From the NCBI GenBank assembly GCA_964619885.1, contig CAZUGA010000021.1:9474-73473 (forward strand): a stretch of 64,000 nt of DNA. Reading direction: 5' to 3'. The position numbers were made by a program, and so were the translations under genes. How positions within the stretch are numbered: the stretch's first letter is position 1; each line of letters opens with the position of its first letter. The DNA comes from CAZUGA01 sp964619885 (lineage in GTDB: Bacteria; Pseudomonadota; Gammaproteobacteria; Methylococcales; UBA1147). The notes below the pieces were generated by a model that did no database searches, had not been told where the DNA came from, and saw only the letters and a list, made by a program, of their open reading frames with translations. Below, in pieces: positions 60,454 through 64,000 of this stretch.

Positions 60454-62409
60454 TTAGGAGCCCTCAATGTAATGCTCGTTGTTGTTTATCGGTTCGAGTA
60501 CAACATACTGCCCGAATTGCGCGATTTTTCGATGGGATGTTTTTAGTTTCACGCCGACTGTACGGATCCATCGCTTTTCCTTTTCAATATTTTCGATTGG
60601 TGCGGCAACGTAATGAACTGTCGACGTTAATCGTAATATTTGCTTCATTAGCGTGCTGTTATTCCTTCGGTCGAAGTAAGCGGAAGCTTCCAGTTTCGAC
60701 ATACTGTCCGGCAGCGTTGCGTTTTGGTAAATAGCATCAAATAGTGGTTGGTCCAGCACGACTAATGGTTTGGCGGGTCCTGCCACATACTTACCCAGTT
60801 CTATACCCGCGGATTCGGAAAGCAAAAAGTCGTCCGTAGGGTAGGTTTCTGGCACGACACCTATAGCTTTGTCTAAACCCCAGAGTCGACTGTATAGAAA
60901 TACCGGTCGTACACGTAATTCGGGTCGATTAATATATTCTGCCAGTTGGGTTTGAGCTGGTTCTGGGTCGCTATTTTCAGCCAATATTGATGGAATCCGT
61001 GTATTTGACGAAAAAGAAGGTGTTCGACCCGAAAGTACGTCTTTTGCGCCGTTATAAAGACCTGTCAGGTAATGCTGACCGGTTGGTGCCAGAGCGATTA
61101 AGTAGGTTGTGGACATCACTGCGATAATTCCTACCATGGCCGTTCTAATCGGTTTAGGCGCGGAAAACCGGTATTTGTCCAATGGAAGTATCCACCACAA
61201 AACCAGTCCGAACGTGGGGGGAACCAAATGCCACATATCGCAACGGTTCATACCGCTTTTCAGAGCAATAATCGTATACACGAACGCGGATATCAGGAAT
61301 AAATCTGCTGTCGAGAAATGTTGTTTTCGTAGGCTACCTTGTCCAATCAGCAGCGCGCTTCCGATAATTATTGAGAATACTGCCAGTGAATTCAATGTCC
61401 AGTAGAATTGAAAACCGCCTTCCTGGCTATACCTGCTCATTGAATAGATACTGTGCTCGAAGTAGCGGACCGTGTCTGTGCCCAGAATACTCCACGTCGT
61501 TAGAATCCAGACGGCAAGTGATACAATGCCAATCATGGCCAATCTGAACAAGATCGGCAGCGATCGCATATTTGCGTACGCTGCCAAATAGGCTCCAGCC
61601 AAACCAATCGCACAAGCCGCGCCATAATCATGGGAATAAGCCATCATCAACCCGAGTAACAAACCGCTGATTAAAGACTTATTCGTCGATTGGGTAGCTT
61701 GCGATGCGTACAGCAGTATCAATACCGGAAATAGTCGGCGTAAGCCATTCCAAGTGGGAGAAAGCAAGGTATTGAAAACCATTCCTGAAATCAAGAGTAT
61801 TGCCCAAAACCTATGCTTTGCATTGGGAATGTAAATTTGCAGCAGGACGACAATGAGTAAATATTGAACCGATTCCAGTAGACAGATATAGGCGTAATAT
61901 CCGACCATTGAATGTCCCACTAGTTGGGACCAATAATACGGAAGATATACCAGCAAAGGACTGTATAAGGTTTCGAAGTCGGCGTACGGGACTTGTCCGT
62001 TGTGCATCCGGTTGAGTAGAGACAAGAAGTAGCTGTCTTCTACGAAGGGTCCATAACGAGCTAGAAAAATTGGACAATAGATGATCCACGGAAGGATGAT
62101 AGCCAAGCTTCTTTCCAACCATATTATGCGGGATTGACCAGGCTTTTGAGATGCATTTGATTTAGTCGATTCATTGGAAAAACCGTCGAGTGTTCGGTTA
62201 TTGAGATTCGTTAGCCGGCCGACAATAATGCACCCAATGATGAATAAAACGATGAAAATATAGGCGTGCTTTGTACTGTATCCGACCGCGGCAGAAGCGA
62301 TGACGACGTTGTTGGGGACTGGAAACCAGAATGGTACCCACTGTAGTACAGGTATGAGTAGAATCATGGCAAATGGCCACAATTTCCATATATGAACCGG
62401 TTTGCTCAT
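60454..62409 (-). CDS. Polytopic membrane protein, probable GT-C-like glycosyltransferase
   Basis: A 651-residue protein with roughly ten to twelve membrane helices and a C-terminal soluble part (about residues 480-651). The loop after the second main helix has YGPFVEDSYFLSLLNRMHNGQVPYADFETLYSPLLVY (shown in part, about residue 118), with an E-D pair like the catalytic acidic motif of GT-C proteins. The order of helices and loop resembles the other two GT-C-like proteins at 40374 and 53212, though overall sequence is different. Donor and acceptor are unknown. The next gene downstream, tktN, starts immediately at its stop codon. Confidence 0.75.
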   Translation of the reverse strand: MSKPVHIWKLWPFAMILLIPVLQWVPFWFPVPNNVVIASAAVGYSTKHAYIFIVLFIIGCIIVGRLTNLNNRTLDGFSNESTKSNASQKPGQSRIIWLERSLAIILPWIIYCPIFLARYGPFVEDSYFLSLLNRMHNGQVPYADFETLYSPLLVYLPYYWSQLVGHSMVGYYAYICLLESVQYLLIVVLLQIYIPNAKHRFWAILLISGMVFNTLLSPTWNGLRRLFPVLILLYASQATQSTNKSLISGLLLGLMMAYSHDYGAACAIGLAGAYLAAYANMRSLPILFRLAMIGIVSLAVWILTTWSILGTDTVRYFEHSIYSMSRYSQEGGFQFYWTLNSLAVFSIIIGSALLIGQGSLRKQHFSTADLFLISAFVYTIIALKSGMNRCDMWHLVPPTFGLVLWWILPLDKYRFSAPKPIRTAMVGIIAVMSTTYLIALAPTGQHYLTGLYNGAKDVLSGRTPSFSSNTRIPSILAENSDPEPAQTQLAEYINRPELRVRPVFLYSRLWGLDKAIGVVPETYPTDDFLLSESAGIELGKYVAGPAKPLVVLDQPLFDAIYQNATLPDSMSKLEASAYFDRRNNSTLMKQILRLTSTVHYVAAPIENIEKEKRWIRTVGVKLKTSHRKIAQFGQYVVLEPINNNEHYIEGS

Positions 62410-62439
62410 AAATGCTTTAGCTTATCCTTGCTGTAGTAT

Positions 62440-63855
62440 TTAATCTTCGACAGTATGCGTTTCAAATATTTTGCGCGCATCACGCCATTTTTGGCTGTTT
62501 ATTGAACCGTCGTCGTTCAGGCATCGGGCAGCTGCTTGAGCCATATATATGGCATGATGGGTATTGTCATGTGCATAAAGGCCCTGGCGGCCGAAGGTCA
62601 AAACGCCGTCTAGTGTTTCTAACCACTCGTCTATTCGTTTGAAATGTTGCTCATAGCCAATATGGTAAAGCGGGTACGCGTGTGGGATCCTCCGGACCTC
62701 AACCTGACTGATTTCTGATTTTACTGGAAGTCCTGCCTTAGCCAATCCTCCGGTCACTAAGTCTCGGAGTTCTTCATTGGATGCAGTCCATACTGCATCG
62801 GTTTGGGCGCACGGCAATTCGGCGCACAAAACGGTTCGACCTACTGGATCGGTCGTCGCAGAATAATTCTTGGGTTCCGACAATCGGGTGAATGGATATT
62901 CCAATTCTGGAAAATAATGGGCGTCGAATTCGGTGAATTGATCTTGTTCGAGTACCAAATATATTAACATCATGGCCCTGAATTCCAGACTTTTTCCGGC
63001 ATCTGCTACGGCTGTAGGTGCAGGCGGCGAAATTATTCGGCTTAAGGTCGTAATTGGAATTGTCGAATATACCTGATCCGCTTGGAGCAATACCTGTTTG
63101 CCATTTTCCTCGTATTCGATGTTAGGTTTGGTGCCACTCAAATCAACTTGTTTGATGGTCACGTTGAGCCGGATATCTGCTCCGGCCTGTTTGGCCGCCT
63201 CGCATAGTGCACTGGAGATTTGGCCAAAACCACGACGCGGATAATAGAAGATGCCCTTCGTATTTGCCGCGCCTGTAGCTCTGCGGCGCGGGAGTAAGCG
63301 TAGAATCATTTTACCAATCGAGTTGGCCGAAACCCGCTTTTTTGCCTGGATGGGTGATATTTTTTTGGGTTCCAATCCCCAAATTTTTCTCGCGTACGGA
63401 AAATAGAATTCAGTACAGATAGTTCGTCCCAGGCCGTGTTCCAGAATTTCGGCGAAGGTTGCGTCGCCATTGGAATTGGATCCTGGTATTAGTTTTTTTG
63501 CGAGGTCTAGCCCTACACCTATCGCAAATCGCGGGTGTAGCCTGAATAATAAATCCAGCGGTCTCAACGGGAAATGAATCCAACGCCCCAGTAAGCGTAT
63601 TCTGCCGTGTCGCGGACGGTCCAATAAGTCCTCTGCCAATAGACCTTTTAAGCGCGACAATACGTCTGGGTCGGAAGCCGGATGCAGTCGATGACTGCCA
63701 TAATCGACTTGCACGTCAGCGAGTTCAAAACTCCCTGCATTACCGCCTACGTATCCTTGTTTTTCCAATAGAGTCACTTGAACGTCCTGTTCGGCGAGTT
63801 CGAGTGCGGCAGCTAGTCCGGCCGGGCCGGCACCAAATATTACGACTTGGGTCAT
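62440..63855 (-). CDS. FAD-dependent oxidoreductase (UDP-galactopyranose-mutase / protoporphyrinogen-oxidase-like)
   Basis: A 471-residue flavoprotein. The FAD-binding fold is VVIFGAGPAGLAAALELAEQDVQVTLLEKQ at the N-terminus, followed by GGNAGSFELADVQVDYGSHRLHP (about residue 37). A second FAD-contact region is near the C-terminus (GVLTFGRQGLYAHDNTHHAIYMAQAAA). The layout belongs to a group of flavoproteins often encoded in polysaccharide clusters that are similar to UDP-galactopyranose mutase and HemY. It could catalyse a ring contraction or an oxidation of a sugar; neither is shown by the sequence. It is the first gene of the nine-gene operon, 30 bases before the GT-C gene. Confidence 0.82.
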   Translation of the reverse strand: MTQVVIFGAGPAGLAAALELAEQDVQVTLLEKQGYVGGNAGSFELADVQVDYGSHRLHPASDPDVLSRLKGLLAEDLLDRPRHGRIRLLGRWIHFPLRPLDLLFRLHPRFAIGVGLDLAKKLIPGSNSNGDATFAEILEHGLGRTICTEFYFPYARKIWGLEPKKISPIQAKKRVSANSIGKMILRLLPRRRATGAANTKGIFYYPRRGFGQISSALCEAAKQAGADIRLNVTIKQVDLSGTKPNIEYEENGKQVLLQADQVYSTIPITTLSRIISPPAPTAVADAGKSLEFRAMMLIYLVLEQDQFTEFDAHYFPELEYPFTRLSEPKNYSATTDPVGRTVLCAELPCAQTDAVWTASNEELRDLVTGGLAKAGLPVKSEISQVEVRRIPHAYPLYHIGYEQHFKRIDEWLETLDGVLTFGRQGLYAHDNTHHAIYMAQAAARCLNDDGSINSQKWRDARKIFETHTVED

Positions 63856-64000
63856 TTTTCAACCTTGGGGTTATTGACGCAATGTTCTAAAAGCGTCGGC
63901 TAATTAATTCGCTCGTGCAAACACGCCTGATATTGCTTTGTAACAAAGAGCCACTTGCAAAACTCATCAAAGCGAGTGGACTTAGTAGCTTGAATAGCTA
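63856..64000. other. Window end, no gene seen
   Basis: The 145 bases upstream of the nine-gene operon hold its likely promoter region, cut by the window edge. No coding frame or RNA was recognised here. Confidence 0.4.

Noticed and set aside
1..64000. CRISPR arrays, intact insertion sequences, prophage and rRNA genes.
   Set aside because: No regularly spaced direct repeats, transposase with terminal inverted repeats, phage structural genes or rRNA-like sequence were seen.

Overview
The window reads as chromosomal DNA from a Gram-negative gammaproteobacterium that I cannot place to genus. The reasons are the outer-membrane porins and lipoproteins, the run cutA-dsbD-tlpA-aroQ-accB-accC-prmA-DUF3426, and the run dusB-fis-purH-purD, an arrangement common in that class. 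No rRNA, tRNA, CRISPR array, intact insertion sequence or prophage was seen.

Region by region. 1-3419: the end of a formate dehydrogenase operon (catalytic subunit cut by the window edge, Fe-S subunit, a tiny lipoprotein, cytochrome b subunit). 3420-9303: long gene-poor stretches around a cold-shock gene, an AI-2E-family permease, an L-2-hydroxyglutarate oxidase-like enzyme and an NhaD antiporter. 9304-15496: outer-membrane biology. A porin-2 type beta-barrel gene has NtrC-like sites and a sigma-54-like promoter upstream. A second porin lies with a flavin-binding protein and a four-helix membrane protein. An OprP/OprO-type phosphate porin sits behind four perfectly phased PhoB half-sites. 15842-32181: housekeeping genes, including a DsbD with a duplicated N-terminal domain. 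32346-39134: gmd-fcl (GDP-L-fucose), then the methyl cycle metK-ahcY-metF, and rsmE. 39189-40249: a scar with a transposase remnant and a glutathione-transferase remnant.

40374-63855 is a glycan-biosynthesis region of about 23.5 kb. A minus-strand block (48752 to 40374) carries a radical SAM/B12-domain protein, a glycosyltransferase, a sugar C-methyltransferase-like protein, the CDP-glucose enzymes RfbF and RfbG, and a GT-C-like membrane protein. The centre carries what looks like the complete mycobacterial-type route to polyprenyl-phosphoryl-D-arabinofuranose: DprE1- and DprE2-like oxidoreductases on the minus strand, divergent from a UbiA-family phosphoribosyltransferase and a PAP2-like phosphatase on the plus strand. 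A tightly coupled nine-gene minus-strand operon (63855 to 53212) follows. It encodes a UDP-galactopyranose-mutase/protoporphyrinogen-oxidase-like flavoprotein, two GT-C-like membrane proteins, a split transketolase, a GT2 enzyme, a DUF4915 protein, a sulfotransferase and an NAD-dependent sugar epimerase/dehydratase.

My reading is that this region builds a surface glycan, or glycosylates a surface protein, with D-arabinofuranose from a lipid-linked donor. It may also use a CDP-linked 6-deoxy C-methyl sugar, L-fucose and possibly sulfate. Enzyme families are read from motifs in the translated sequence; substrates, linkages and final product are inference.
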